Shown: positions 8,635 to 15,613 of the stretch, piece by piece | Numbering within the stretch: the stretch's first letter is position 1 | How the letters are laid out: each line of letters starts with the position of its first letter | NCBI GenBank assembly: GCA_039934475.1 | Contig: JBDTMC010000114.1 | Location: 1-18,498, forward strand | Reading direction: 5' to 3' | From: JBDTMC01 sp039934475 | Lineage (GTDB): Bacteria; Acidobacteriota; Terriglobia; Bryobacterales; Bryobacteraceae | Length of the DNA stretch: 18,498 nucleotides | Notes under the pieces: model-generated | What the model was told of the DNA's origin: nothing | The model's input: the letters and a program-made list of their open reading frames with translations, nothing else | Databases searched by the model: none | Position numbers and translations under genes: made by a program

Positions 8635-8913
8635 TCAGGCGAGTCTGACGTTGGGGTAGGCGCGAATCTTCGCGTCCTCCGTAAGGAAAACGCAGTCAAG
8701 GGCACGAGCGGTGGCCACCAGCAATTGGTCCGCCGGATCGCGATGGAATTCACCCGGGAGTTGTGTAGACTTGATCGCATGGATGGCGAGAGCGGTAAGA
8801 GTTCGATACGATTTGCCGAGAGAGCGGCGTCCATCGATTCTTCGAGGGGACGGGCTTAGCCGTTCGGGCTCTGTGATCCACTATATCCAGGCGTGGGTGT
8901 CCAGAAGGATCAC
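8635..8913 (-). pseudogene. VapC-type PIN-domain toxin, broken (amber codon and internal deletion)
   Basis: Read from a GTG at 8913, the frame gives VILLDTHAWI, a TAG at 8883-8881, then WITEPERLSP. The family consensus there has Trp-Trp, so TAG replaces a TGG. The remainder reads through to TQLPGEFHRDPADQLLVATAR, then CVFLTEDAKIRAYPNV and a stop at 8635. The first PIN aspartate (LLDTHAW), the DPAD aspartates and the late TED site are recognisable. The central helices with the usual SSIS/WE motif are missing, since only about 92 codons remain against about 130 in VapC. VapC proteins are Mg-dependent RNases that inhibit translation. The gene lies 17 bases after the antitoxin stop, in the normal antitoxin-first order. 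With both a nonsense codon and a deletion it is almost certainly dead. Confidence 0.82.
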
Positions 8914-8930
8914 CGCGGTGCATCCCAGTC

Positions 8931-9158
8931 TTAGGCGGAAACGGGTTCAAAGGGATCGATGTACTCCAGAACCGAATTGCGTAGATTAACCGGGCTGGTG
9001 GATGGTGTGTGAGCCGCCCGGGCAGCCTTGAGCACGGCGATAGGTCGATGATCCTGTTCGATCACGACTTGGAGGCCTGTCTGGGCCCTGGCGAGGACGG
9101 CGTGAAGGTCCTGGGCCAACTCCGCTTCGCTCAGGTGGACTGTCTTCATGTAATCCAT
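8931..9158 (-). CDS. Phd/YefM-type antitoxin (VapB-like partner)
   Basis: This 75-residue antitoxin begins MDYMKTVHLSEAELAQDL; either the first Met or Met4 could start it, and a GAGA element lies close upstream of the first. The sequence LHAVLARAQTGLQVVIEQDHRPIAVLKAA follows the Phd/YefM pattern: an N-terminal dimerisation and DNA-binding fold with the typical 'vviE.dGrPvAvL' strand pair, then a flexible tail (NSVLEYIDPFEPVSA) that would wrap the toxin. It is upstream of the broken VapC-type gene, so it is an orphaned but intact antitoxin. It could still repress its own promoter or protect against a related toxin elsewhere. Confidence 0.8.
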   Translation of the reverse strand: MDYMKTVHLSEAELAQDLHAVLARAQTGLQVVIEQDHRPIAVLKAARAAHTPSTSPVNLRNSVLEYIDPFEPVSA

Positions 9159-9392
9159 TATCTCTCGTGGCGCGGATTACTTCTTCAGGTAACCGGCGGG
9201 CCTAGACGTGACCGTGAGACCCTTTGATCCCACCGCCGCCAAAGCGACTTGTCTTCGGGGCGGCAAACTTCGCCAAAGGCGCCAAATCCAGTAGTTGAGA
9301 TGGAGTTTTTCGATGGGTAATCCGTTGCGGCAGAAGCGAGACGAACGACCGGCAGGTCGACACGGTATTATCAATAGTGAGGGCAGCCAGCC

Positions 9393-9623
9393 ATGCCGAG
9401 CTTAGAACGTATCACACGCAACCCCGATGTTATGGGTGGTAAACCCTGTATCCGAGGTACGCGCGTTACTGTAGGAACCATTGTCGGCCTGGTGGCATCC
9501 GGCCGTTCTCCCGCAGAGATTGCGGGCGCTTACCCATATCTCGACGAAGAGGACGTGCGGCAAGCCCTAGGTTACGCGGCGTGGCGGGTTGAGGAGATTG
9601 AACTTGCGCTGCCAGCGGCATGA
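9393..9623 (+). CDS. DUF433 antitoxin
   Basis: This 76-residue protein is of the DUF433 family. The signature is nearly complete: ITRNPDVMGGKPCIRGTRV, then GTIVGLVASGRSPAEIAGAYPYLDEEDVRQALGYA. This is a small helix-turn-helix-like domain usually found as the antitoxin of a PIN-like toxin. A GAGG element lies about ten bases before the ATG. Its stop codon overlaps the start of the toxin gene (ATGA at 9620-9623), so the two are translationally coupled. It presumably neutralises the toxin and represses the operon. The gene appears complete and intact. Confidence 0.92.
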   Translation: MPSLERITRNPDVMGGKPCIRGTRVTVGTIVGLVASGRSPAEIAGAYPYLDEEDVRQALGYAAWRVEEIELALPAA

Positions 9624-9994
9624 AGCTGTTGATTGATATGAATCTGAGCCCGCAGTGGGTGGAGTTCCTTACCAACCGCGGATTGCCATCGATTCACTGG
9701 TCCTCTATCGGTGTGGCTTCAGCGCCAGATGTTGAGATCATGGACTACGCGACGGCTAACGGCTTCGTCGTGTTTACGAATGACCTGGATTTCAGCAGAA
9801 TCCTGGCGCTCCGTGGAGGGACAAGCCCCAGCGTCGTCCAGGTCCGGACTCAGGATCTCTTGCCGGACGCGGTAGGGGAGCTGGTGGTGAGGGCTTTTGA
9901 GGCGTCGCGATCCTATTTGGAAGCTGGAGCGCTCGTCACGGTTGACCTGTTGCAAAGTCGTATTCGCCTCCTCCCCATTTCCGCAAGATCATAA
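9620..9994 (+). CDS. DUF5615 PIN-like toxin
   Basis: This 124-residue protein of the DUF5615 PIN-like family starts MKLLIDMNLSPQWVEFL, with the first acidic site Asp6 and Asn8. It continues with SSIGVASAPDVEIMDYA (central acidic residues) and GFVVFTNDLDFSRILA (Asp55 and Asp57). Together these form the expected PIN metal site. These toxins are predicted Mg-dependent RNases, encoded as here directly after DUF433. Length and all key residues are normal, so this is the only toxin-antitoxin pair in the window that looks fully intact. A hairpin with an 11-base loop at 10042-10073 lies downstream. Confidence 0.9.
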   Translation: MKLLIDMNLSPQWVEFLTNRGLPSIHWSSIGVASAPDVEIMDYATANGFVVFTNDLDFSRILALRGGTSPSVVQVRTQDLLPDAVGELVVRAFEASRSYLEAGALVTVDLLQSRIRLLPISARS

Positions 9995-10041
9995 GCCAAC
10001 GAGCGGCCGCACCGGACATCCGTTTTGCGGAGGGCGGTTTT

Positions 10042-10073
10042 CGAGCTTGCTTGGCTTACGCGAGCAAGTCTCG
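10042..10073 (+). terminator. hairpin downstream of the DUF433/DUF5615 operon
   Basis: The arms CGAGCTTGCT and AGCAAG(T)CTCG pair over ten bases with one bulged T around an 11-base loop, 47 bases after the toxin stop. No T-run follows, so it is at best an imperfect terminator. Confidence 0.3.
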
Positions 10074-10166
10074 CACGGCGAAAGGGTACATCCGCTGAAT
10101 GCTGAGTAAAGTACGGGGCGGATCACAACATCGCGTAGCGGGCCTTGGCCCCTGCCGGTGGAATCG

Positions 10167-10501
10167 TTAGAGACGCCCGGTCTGGAGACGAGCTAACTCG
10201 TCCGCTACTATGGCGTTCAGTGGGTGGAGATCCTCTCGGATGGTATGCCAGATCAGTTGCTCGTCTACCCTCCCATATTCGTGATGGTAGATGTTACCCG
10301 ATGCAGCTATGGCGGTCCAGTCAACGCCGGGATGCCTCGCCTTGAGATCGGCAGGCAATCGGCGGGATGCTTCCGAGATAATCTCAAGCGCACGCACAAC
10401 GGCGTAGTCGCCGCGAAGTCCATCCCTGCGGTGAAGTTGTCGACGGCGGCGATGTTATCGACGATATCCGCTAAACGTTGGGCGGGGCTCTTAGAAGGCA
10501 T
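10167..10501 (-). pseudogene. HepT-like toxin (DUF86), frameshifted
   Basis: Two frames make one HepT-like RNase. The first begins at 10501 with SPAQRLADIVDNIAAVDNFTAGMDFAA, the usual start of the family. The second carries AVVRALEIISEASRRLPADL, HPGVDWTAIAASGNIYHHEY and RVDEQLIWHT, ending at 10167. About nine family residues between MDFAA and AVVRALE are absent and the register changes near 10400, so a small deletion has broken the gene. At the RX4HXY active site, His and Tyr are present (HHEY) but the Arg position reads Gly. HepT is the toxin half of HepT/MntA, silenced by MntA through AMPylation. The start overlaps the end of mntA by 11 bases, the usual antitoxin-first layout. Probably inactive. 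Confidence 0.82.
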
Positions 10502-10793
10502 TGACGGCGTCGCGCAAGAGGTTATCCCGGAGACGAGGCTTTAGCGTCTTCGAGTTCACAACATCGGCTGGGCCATCGAGCATGGCATTGATTTGAAGCT
10601 TAAGCCTGGCGTAATCGAAGATGCCAATGGGCCGTTGATAATCCAGATCGACCAGCACGTCGATGTCGCTGTCGGGCCGGGCATCGCCACGCGCGACTGA
10701 GCCAAAGACGGCGGCATGTAGCACGCCCAGTTGGCGGAGTTCACTTTCGTGAGCGCGCAGCTTTCCGAGGATGTCGTCCAGCGCTTTCGCCAT
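10491..10793 (-). CDS. mntA: MntA-like nucleotidyltransferase antitoxin
   Basis: This complete 100-residue minimal nucleotidyltransferase has the motif GSVARGDARPDSDIDVLV at residues 31-48: Gly31-Ser32 bind the nucleotide triphosphate, and Asp43 and Asp45 bind Mg. That is the GSx10DxD signature of MntA antitoxins, which AMPylate a Tyr of HepT and so neutralise it. The N-terminal helix (DDILGKLRAHESELRQLGV) and the C-terminal DGPADVVNSKTLKPRLRDNLLRDAV also fit the family. It is upstream of, and overlaps, the broken hepT. A second, decayed copy of the same region lies at 15327-15480. The frame is intact, and the neutralising enzyme seems to have outlasted its toxin. Confidence 0.88.
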   Translation of the reverse strand: MAKALDDILGKLRAHESELRQLGVLHAAVFGSVARGDARPDSDIDVLVDLDYQRPIGIFDYARLKLQINAMLDGPADVVNSKTLKPRLRDNLLRDAVNAF

Positions 10794-10883
10794 CTTCCCC
10801 CTGAGTCTAGCAACAGTGTTCTGCTCACCAACGCCTTTGCTGGTGGCACCGGGGAAGGAGTCGGGTTAAGCCCCCCGGACCAT

Positions 10884-11081
10884 TTGAGGACTCTGTTCCT
10901 GGCGGATGAGAACTTCGCCGGACGCGCAGTGGTACGGCTGCGCGGTCTGGGTTTCGATGTTCAGTGGATCGCGGAAACCACCTGTGTTCTTTGCGAGCAG
11001 CCCCTCGGTCAGGAACCGGACTTCCCGACTGCGCAGGTAGGCCCCAAATCGCTTGTAAGCGATGCGACGCCTATCGAATGA
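10884..11081 (+). pseudogene. DUF5615 PIN-like toxin remnant (N-terminal stub)
   Basis: From a TTG at 10884 the frame reads LFLADENFAGRAVVRLRGL followed by GFDVQWIAET (to about 10979). This is the conserved N-terminus of DUF5615 PIN-like toxins ('RFLADENFPGPAVRALRxxGHDVxWIAE'), including the first acidic residues Asp-Glu-Asn. After that the frame (to 11081) shows no family similarity, and the later acidic site is missing. It is therefore a truncated remnant of a second PIN-like toxin. No DUF433-type partner is visible upstream. Confidence 0.6.
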
Positions 11082-11506
11082 CGAGAGGCATGTGGTTTGA
11101 CGCACCGACCCATATGAATCCGCTCTCCGAGGATTGCCTCCAAAGCCTTTGCCACCTTCAGTTTGGACGCAACAAAAGAAGCCTACAACCAACGATGAAC
11201 TTATGAGTCAGCTGGCGTGCTGGTTCTGAGTGTTGCGAGATAATCCTTAATCGTTAACTTGCGGTGGTGGTTTTCGATCCGGGCTGAGGACCAGTTCGCC
11301 CTTACTTATGAATTCAATCGCTGCCGGAGTACGACGGAGTGTAACCAGTGGGTCTGTTGTTTCGGCGACGAGCCGGAACTGACGGCGGTGCAAAGCGCCT
11401 CCCACCGAAACGGCCCTGCCACCGGAACATCCGAACGCCGAGGCGTTCTTGAAGGGCTCAATACAGTCAGGTACTGCGAAAGAGATTTCAACTACTTCCG
11501 CAGCGA
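11082..11506. other. unassigned stretch between toxin remnant and truncated hsdM
   Basis: About 425 bases with no recognised gene. On the minus strand an open frame ending at 11247 runs past the hsdM break. Its last 80 or so codons (from VVEISFAVPDCIEPF to the end) have more natural composition than its Arg/Pro-rich upstream part, so it may be the tail of an unknown gene joined to hsdM by a deletion. I do not recognise the protein. No promoter or repeat stands out. Confidence 0.3.
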
Positions 11507-12349
11507 CTATAACGTGAGGATGAGGGTGTACTTCTCCTCGTCGGAGGAGTGGTCCTGAGAGAGGGAGTCCTCGTAGACGATGCTCAGGTTTTCGACGCCG
11601 TGGAGGAGCATGTTCATGCTGCCGATGCGGAGCATGGTGTTGTCGAAGTCGAAGCCGTGGAAGAGGCGCTGGTGGAAGTGCTCGCTGAGCTTGCGGTCGT
11701 GTAGGATTCCGGGGTTGTGTTCGCGGAGGTACTCGCCGGCGGCGACGAGGAAGCCGCAGGTGCCGCAGGCGGGGTCGCAAATGATGTCGCCGGGCTTGGG
11801 GGCGGTGAGTTCCACCATGAGACGGATGATGTGGCGGGGGGTGCGGAACTGGCCGTTTTGGCCGGCGGTGGCGATCTTGCCGAGCATGTATTCGTAGAGG
11901 TCGCCTTTGGTGTCGCGGTCGTCCATGGGGACGTGGTCGAGGAGGTCGACGACCTTGGCGAGAAGGGCGGGCGTGGGGATGGTGAAGCGGGCGTCCTTCA
12001 TGTGGCGGGAGTAGGTGGAGGAGTCGCCGCCGAGGGTGCGGAGGAAGGGGAAGACGTGTTCGGCGACGATCTCGTACATCTGGCGGGCGTCGAAGTTCTT
12101 GAAGATGGACCAGCGGCAGTGTTTGTAGGGGAGGCCTTTGGGGTCTTTGCCTTTGGGGAAGACGGCGTTTTCGATGGGGCGGCTGAGGCGGGTGGCCTTG
12201 CTTTCCTCGCGGGTCTGGATGTCGTCGAGGCGGCGGAGGAAGAGGAGGTAGGTGAGCTGCTCGATGACTTCGATGGGATTGGAGATGCCGCCGGTCCACA
12301 TGGCGTTCCAGATGCGGTCGATTTGATTGCGGATTTCGCCGGTTAGCAT
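11507..12349 (-). pseudogene. hsdM: type I restriction-modification DNA methyltransferase (HsdM), C-terminally truncated
   Basis: These 280 residues equal the N-terminal half of a type I N6-adenine methyltransferase (about 500 residues normally). The helical N-terminal domain is recognisable (MLTGEIRNQIDRIWNAMW, then EQLTYLLFLRRLDD). It is followed by GQFRTPRHIIRLMVEL (about 166-181) and SAM-binding motif I, DPACGTCGF (192-200). FDFDNTMLRIGSMNMLLHG, the next conserved block, is also there. The frame then reads EEKYTLIL, which in intact proteins leads into the catalytic NPP[F/Y], but here it ends in Thr-Leu-stop. The adenine-flipping motif, target-recognition interface and C-terminal helices are lost, and no hsdS or hsdR is nearby. 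It could bind SAM but not methylate. No good ribosome site precedes the ATG. Confidence 0.88.
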
Positions 12350-12557
12350 GGTTAGTGAGATGGAACTTACAGTTTAGTTCAGTCGAGTGGGCATCTGGCA
12401 TCCTTCGCGAGCAGATTGTGTTCCTGCTGGGCACCCCGACGATGGCGAACACGGGGGGTCTCGTGCAGGGATGCACTACGGTGTTGGTGATTGATCCACG
12501 AACTGTGGCTTTGCTTTTTCTTCGCCATTCTGTAGAATCATTTCTATCGGGAGACTG

Positions 12558-13826
12558 ATGGATCCTCACCGGCACTACGAAGTCCGTTGCCCTATTCACG
12601 GCTTCGTGTCGCTCAACGATTGGGAGTGGCAGATCATCAATCAACCCGCCTACCAGAGGTTGCGCCGAATCCGGCAGCTAGCCTGGACCGATCAGGTATA
12701 TCCTGGCGCGATGCACACCCGGTTTGAGCATTCGCTCGGGGTGATGCATGTGGCGAGCCTGCTGTACGATGCGGTGGTAAGGAACTCGTTCAAGGTCCTC
12801 GCCAAGGAGTTGGGCTAAGAAGAAAAGGGCTTGGAGCGGCATCGCCAGTTGGTTCGCCTGCCTGCCTTACTGCATGACGTGGGGCACTCGCCATTCTCCC
12901 ATGCGTCAGAAGAACTGTTTCCCGATCAGGAGGATGGCAACGGCAAATACGGTCACGAGCAGTATTCGGCCGCCATCGTTCGCGGACCGTTGCGGAGCGC
13001 GATTGAAGACCACAAACTGAATCACGCGAATTGCGGTTTTACGGCTGACAACGTTGCCGATTTGATAGAGGGCGGCGCAGGCGCCAAGCAGGGGATCTTC
13101 TGGCGCGACCTGATTAGTAGCCAGATGGACGCGGACCGGATGGACTATCTGTCGCGAGACGCGTACCACGCAGGGGTTCAATACGGAAGGTTCGATCTGC
13201 ACCGACTTATTTCAACGGTGACCGCGCTGGAAACCGGTGAGGGGAAAGTCCGATTGGGAATAGAAGAAGGTGGACTGCACGCGGCCGAGGGACTAGTGCT
13301 CGCCCGCTATTTCATGTTCACGCAGGTGTACTTTCATAAGACGCGAAGCGCTTACGATATCCATGTCCGGGAGGCACTGCGGGAATTGCTTCCGGGGGGA
13401 CAGTTTCCGTCTCCCGGCGATTTGAACAACTACATGGCTTGGGAGGATTGGCGGGTGTTGGGACTGCTTTCGAACGGCGGTGGCGGAGAGCACGGGCGAC
13501 GACTTTGCGATCGCGATCATTACCGGTTGGTATATCAGACGTCAGAAGTACAATCAGAAAAAGATCGCGAGAAATTGCAGGCCGCGAGAGAAGCTCTTGG
13601 AGATTTGCTGGCAGGCGAAGTTCCGGCTGCCAAGAGTTGGTATAAGACGGGCGTAACGGATATCGCAGTGATTGAAGAGCAATCGCGCCGGACGAGGCCG
13701 CTGAGCGAGTTTTCCAAAGTAGTCAAGAGTCTAGGGGCAAACAACCAAGTGCTTCTCTACTCGCGGCCGGAGGACCGGCGGGAGGCAAGAAGCAGATTGA
13801 AGGGGATAGTGGATGGACTGGAATAA
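12558..13826 (+). pseudogene. HD-domain nucleotide phosphohydrolase (YwfO/COG1078-type), split by an in-frame TAA
   Basis: One continuous frame of 423 codons, interrupted only by TAA at codon 87 (12816-12818). GGGAG lies five bases before the ATG. The N-terminal part has the COG1078 start CPIHGFVSLNDWEWQIINQP, then AYQRLRRIRQLAW and TRFEHSLGVMHVA (first His ligand, 58). After the stop come LLHDVGHSPFSHASEE (His106-Asp107) and SSQMDADRMDYLSRDA (Asp191), completing the H-HD-D metal site of HD dNTP triphosphohydrolases of the YwfO/dGTPase/SAMHD1 group. The rest is intact to the C-terminus. A TTG at 12831 could restart translation 12 bases after the stop, but the first piece holds one metal ligand, so two chains would have to associate. 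The gene overlaps the next by 14 bases. Nonsense mutation, sequencing error or a genuinely split enzyme are all possible. Confidence 0.85.
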
Positions 13827-14390
13827 ACTACAAGACAATCGTTTGGCAGTTGTTGCCTACCTGGTTTCGCACGCTCCGAGCAAGGCATTGGGTCGCACGG
13901 CTCTGATGAAATTCTGTTATTTCCTTCAGACGCTGCGAAAGGTGCCTTTGGGTTACCGATTCAGTATGTACTCCTACGGCCATTTGGTTCCGACGTGCTT
14001 GCGGACCTGGGAACAGCCGTCAATCTTGACGGCATTCACTCCGAGATTCAGTACAACTCGATTGGCTATGGTTACCGGCTGGAGCCGGGAGAACGAGCGG
14101 AGAAACTGGAAGAGTCGGGTGGAGAATTCATTCGGGAACATATGGATGCTCTGGAATGGGTTCTCGCCGAATTCGGCACCCATTCCAGTTCGGACCTGGA
14201 GTTGGAGAGTACGATCATTTTTCTAGACTGCGAGGCGGCCAAGAAGCAAGATGTAGTTTCAGTCTCGACGCTGTGCCAGCGGGTACGGGAAGTGAAGCCG
14301 CATTTCGGAGAGGGCTATGTGATCGGAAAGATCAGCGAGTTGCAGGGAAAGGGGCTGCTTCGGGCGGGGCAAGTGGCCACAGCGGGGTGA
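13813..14390 (+). pseudogene. YwgA-like protein, frameshifted
   Basis: The two frames join into about 192 residues. The first, from the ATG at 13813, reads MDWNKLQDNRLAVVAYL, then GRTALMKFCYFLQTLRKVPLGY and YSYG. The expected continuation PFGSDVLADLGTAVNLDGI is in another register, followed by YGYRLEPGERAEKLEE and a long helical C-terminus to 14390. The pattern (helical winged-helix start, 'gr.kLmKl.YfL', 'Y.f..YGPfs.el') fits YwgA-type proteins, related in outline to Panacea/SocA-like domains. One base seems lost in the C-run near 13979-13981: one more C gives Tyr-Gly-Pro-Phe in frame. In Bacillus, ywgA neighbours ywfO, the HD phosphohydrolase, and the same pairing is seen here with a 14-base overlap. 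The function is unknown to me. Being a single-base, homopolymer lesion, this may be a sequencing error. Confidence 0.68.
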
Positions 14391-14452
14391 TTTGGCCCAA
14401 CCGATTCTTAGTGGGCCGCGGTTGGGGTGACGTGTTTGTTTAGGAAGACGCT

Positions 14453-15211
14453 ATGAATGGGTTGGACGAGCTGAAGTCGAGATTTAACGGCCATGTGGCG
14501 TTCCGGGAGCGCCGCCCAGGAGTGATGCAGGTGTTGGTTCCCCTGTTCCATGAGGATGGCGACATGGTGGACCTGTTCGTGGATGAAAAGGGGGCCGCGG
14601 CGGGCCAGATGCGGGTGAGCGACCACGGCATGACGTTGATGCGACTTTCCTACAATCTCGATATCGAGACGGAGAGCCGGCAGAAGGTGTTGCACCGGAT
14701 CCTGGCGGAGAACGGCGTCGGCGAGGAAGAGGGGCGCCTCTATGTGGATGCGGAGCCGGAACGGCTATACCCGGCGATTCTCCACTTTGCGCAGACTGTC
14801 GCCAAGGTTTCCAGCATGCAGTTCTATAAGCGGGAAGTCATTCAGAGCCTGTTCTATGAACTGCTGGACGAGTTTGTGGAGGAGAGACTGGGCCAATACC
14901 AACCACGATTGCATGTCGCGCCCGTGGAAGGGCACGATGAGTACGAAGTGGATGTGGCGTTTGCCGCGGGAGCGCGTCCGATTTATCTGTTTGGGGTGAA
15001 GGACAATGCGAAGGCACGGCTGGCGACGATCTGCTGCCAGGCTTTTCAGGGGCGACAGTTGCCGTTTAAGAGCATCGCGGTGTACGAGGACTTCGAGAAC
15101 ATTGGCCGGAAAGATCGCCTTCGCTTGACGAATGCTTGCGATAAGCAGTTCACTTCGCTGGATGAATTCCGGGAGAACGGGGCCGCGTTCCTGGCACGGG
15201 AAACGGCGTAG
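14453..15211 (+). CDS. DUF1828/DUF1829-type protein
   Basis: This intact 252-residue protein is the third gene of the cassette, starting 62 bases after the YwgA-like stop, with AGGA eight bases upstream. The N-terminal half has the DUF1828 pattern: GDMVDLFVDEKG, then MRVSDHGMTLMRLSYNLDI and a helical stretch through AENGVGEEEGRLYVDAEPE. The C-terminal half resembles DUF1829: QFYKREVIQSLFYELLDEF, EYEVDVAFAAGARPIYLFG, DNAKARLATICCQAFQ, and KDRLRLTNACDKQF. Strand pair VDVAF / IYLFGVK with one Asp and one Lys recalls nuclease-like folds, but a full PD-(D/E)xK site is not visible. There is no signal peptide or membrane segment, so it is cytoplasmic. Function unknown; its only clean clue is the operon with an HD phosphohydrolase in a defence-like region. 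Confidence 0.75.
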   Translation: MNGLDELKSRFNGHVAFRERRPGVMQVLVPLFHEDGDMVDLFVDEKGAAAGQMRVSDHGMTLMRLSYNLDIETESRQKVLHRILAENGVGEEEGRLYVDAEPERLYPAILHFAQTVAKVSSMQFYKREVIQSLFYELLDEFVEERLGQYQPRLHVAPVEGHDEYEVDVAFAAGARPIYLFGVKDNAKARLATICCQAFQGRQLPFKSIAVYEDFENIGRKDRLRLTNACDKQFTSLDEFRENGAAFLARETA

Positions 15212-15326
15212 GCGCGCCAAGGGGCGCCGGGGATGTTCTCGCGCATTCCTGCCGCGCCGGCTTGCACGCCCAACGGCTTAGAGCGGCTTTGCATCGGCGA
15301 AAAACCCCGCGCGGTCAATTCCTGAT

Positions 15327-15480
15327 GTGAAGTTGTCGATGACGGCGATATTATCGACGAGATTCGCTAAACATTGGGCGGGATTTCTAGGCTTTAGTCT
15401 CTTCGGCTTCACAATATCGACTGGGATATCGAGCATTGCGATAATTTTAAGCGTAAGCTTGGCGTAATTGAAGGGAATAT
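15327..15480 (-). pseudogene. decayed second MntA/HepT copy (fused remnant)
   Basis: These bases match 10431-10620 in the same orientation at roughly 80% identity by eye, for example GTGAAGTTGTCGA, GGCGATATTATCGACGA versus GGCGATGTTATCGACGA, and CTGGCGTAAT-type ends versus TTGGCGTAATTGAAG. About 40 bases around the mntA/hepT junction are missing here. What remains is the hepT 5' end joined to the mntA 3' end; neither frame is open, and the mntA catalytic half is absent. It is a relic of a former toxin-antitoxin pair, older than the copy at 10.2-10.8 kb. Confidence 0.75.
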
Positions 15481-15613
15481 TGCTCCCCTCGAGTCATCCC
15501 TGGAGAGTAACGCAACGCACTCCGACAGCGAGAGCAGTCGCTAAAATGCAGTTTTCGCCGATTGTTAAACAGAAAATGCATGCCGCGCCAGGGTAATCGT
15601 TTGGCATTTCATG

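Noticed and set aside
7698..8834. Upstream extension of the toroid-protein frame into a 901-residue protein
   Set aside because: The added part is Ser/Pro/Arg-rich, runs in another register through the well-supported 231-residue gene, and lacks family features; the signal peptide at 7697 marks the true start.
9177..9374. 65-residue minus-strand frame between the two toxin-antitoxin pairs
   Set aside because: No ribosome site, motif or family resemblance; probably chance.
11717..12346. Acidic 209-residue plus-strand frame
   Set aside because: It is exactly antisense to hsdM; its Glu/Val/Gly-rich composition is what a high-GC antisense frame gives.
11507..12644. Long Arg/Pro/His-rich frame on the minus strand over hsdM
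   Set aside because: It is an alternative register of the hsdM coding strand, with low-complexity composition and no motifs.
14453..15211. PD-(D/E)xK nuclease site in the DUF1828/1829-type protein
   Set aside because: A strand with Asp and a strand ending in Lys are visible, but the acidic residue expected before that Lys is Gly-Val, so a nuclease assignment is not supported.
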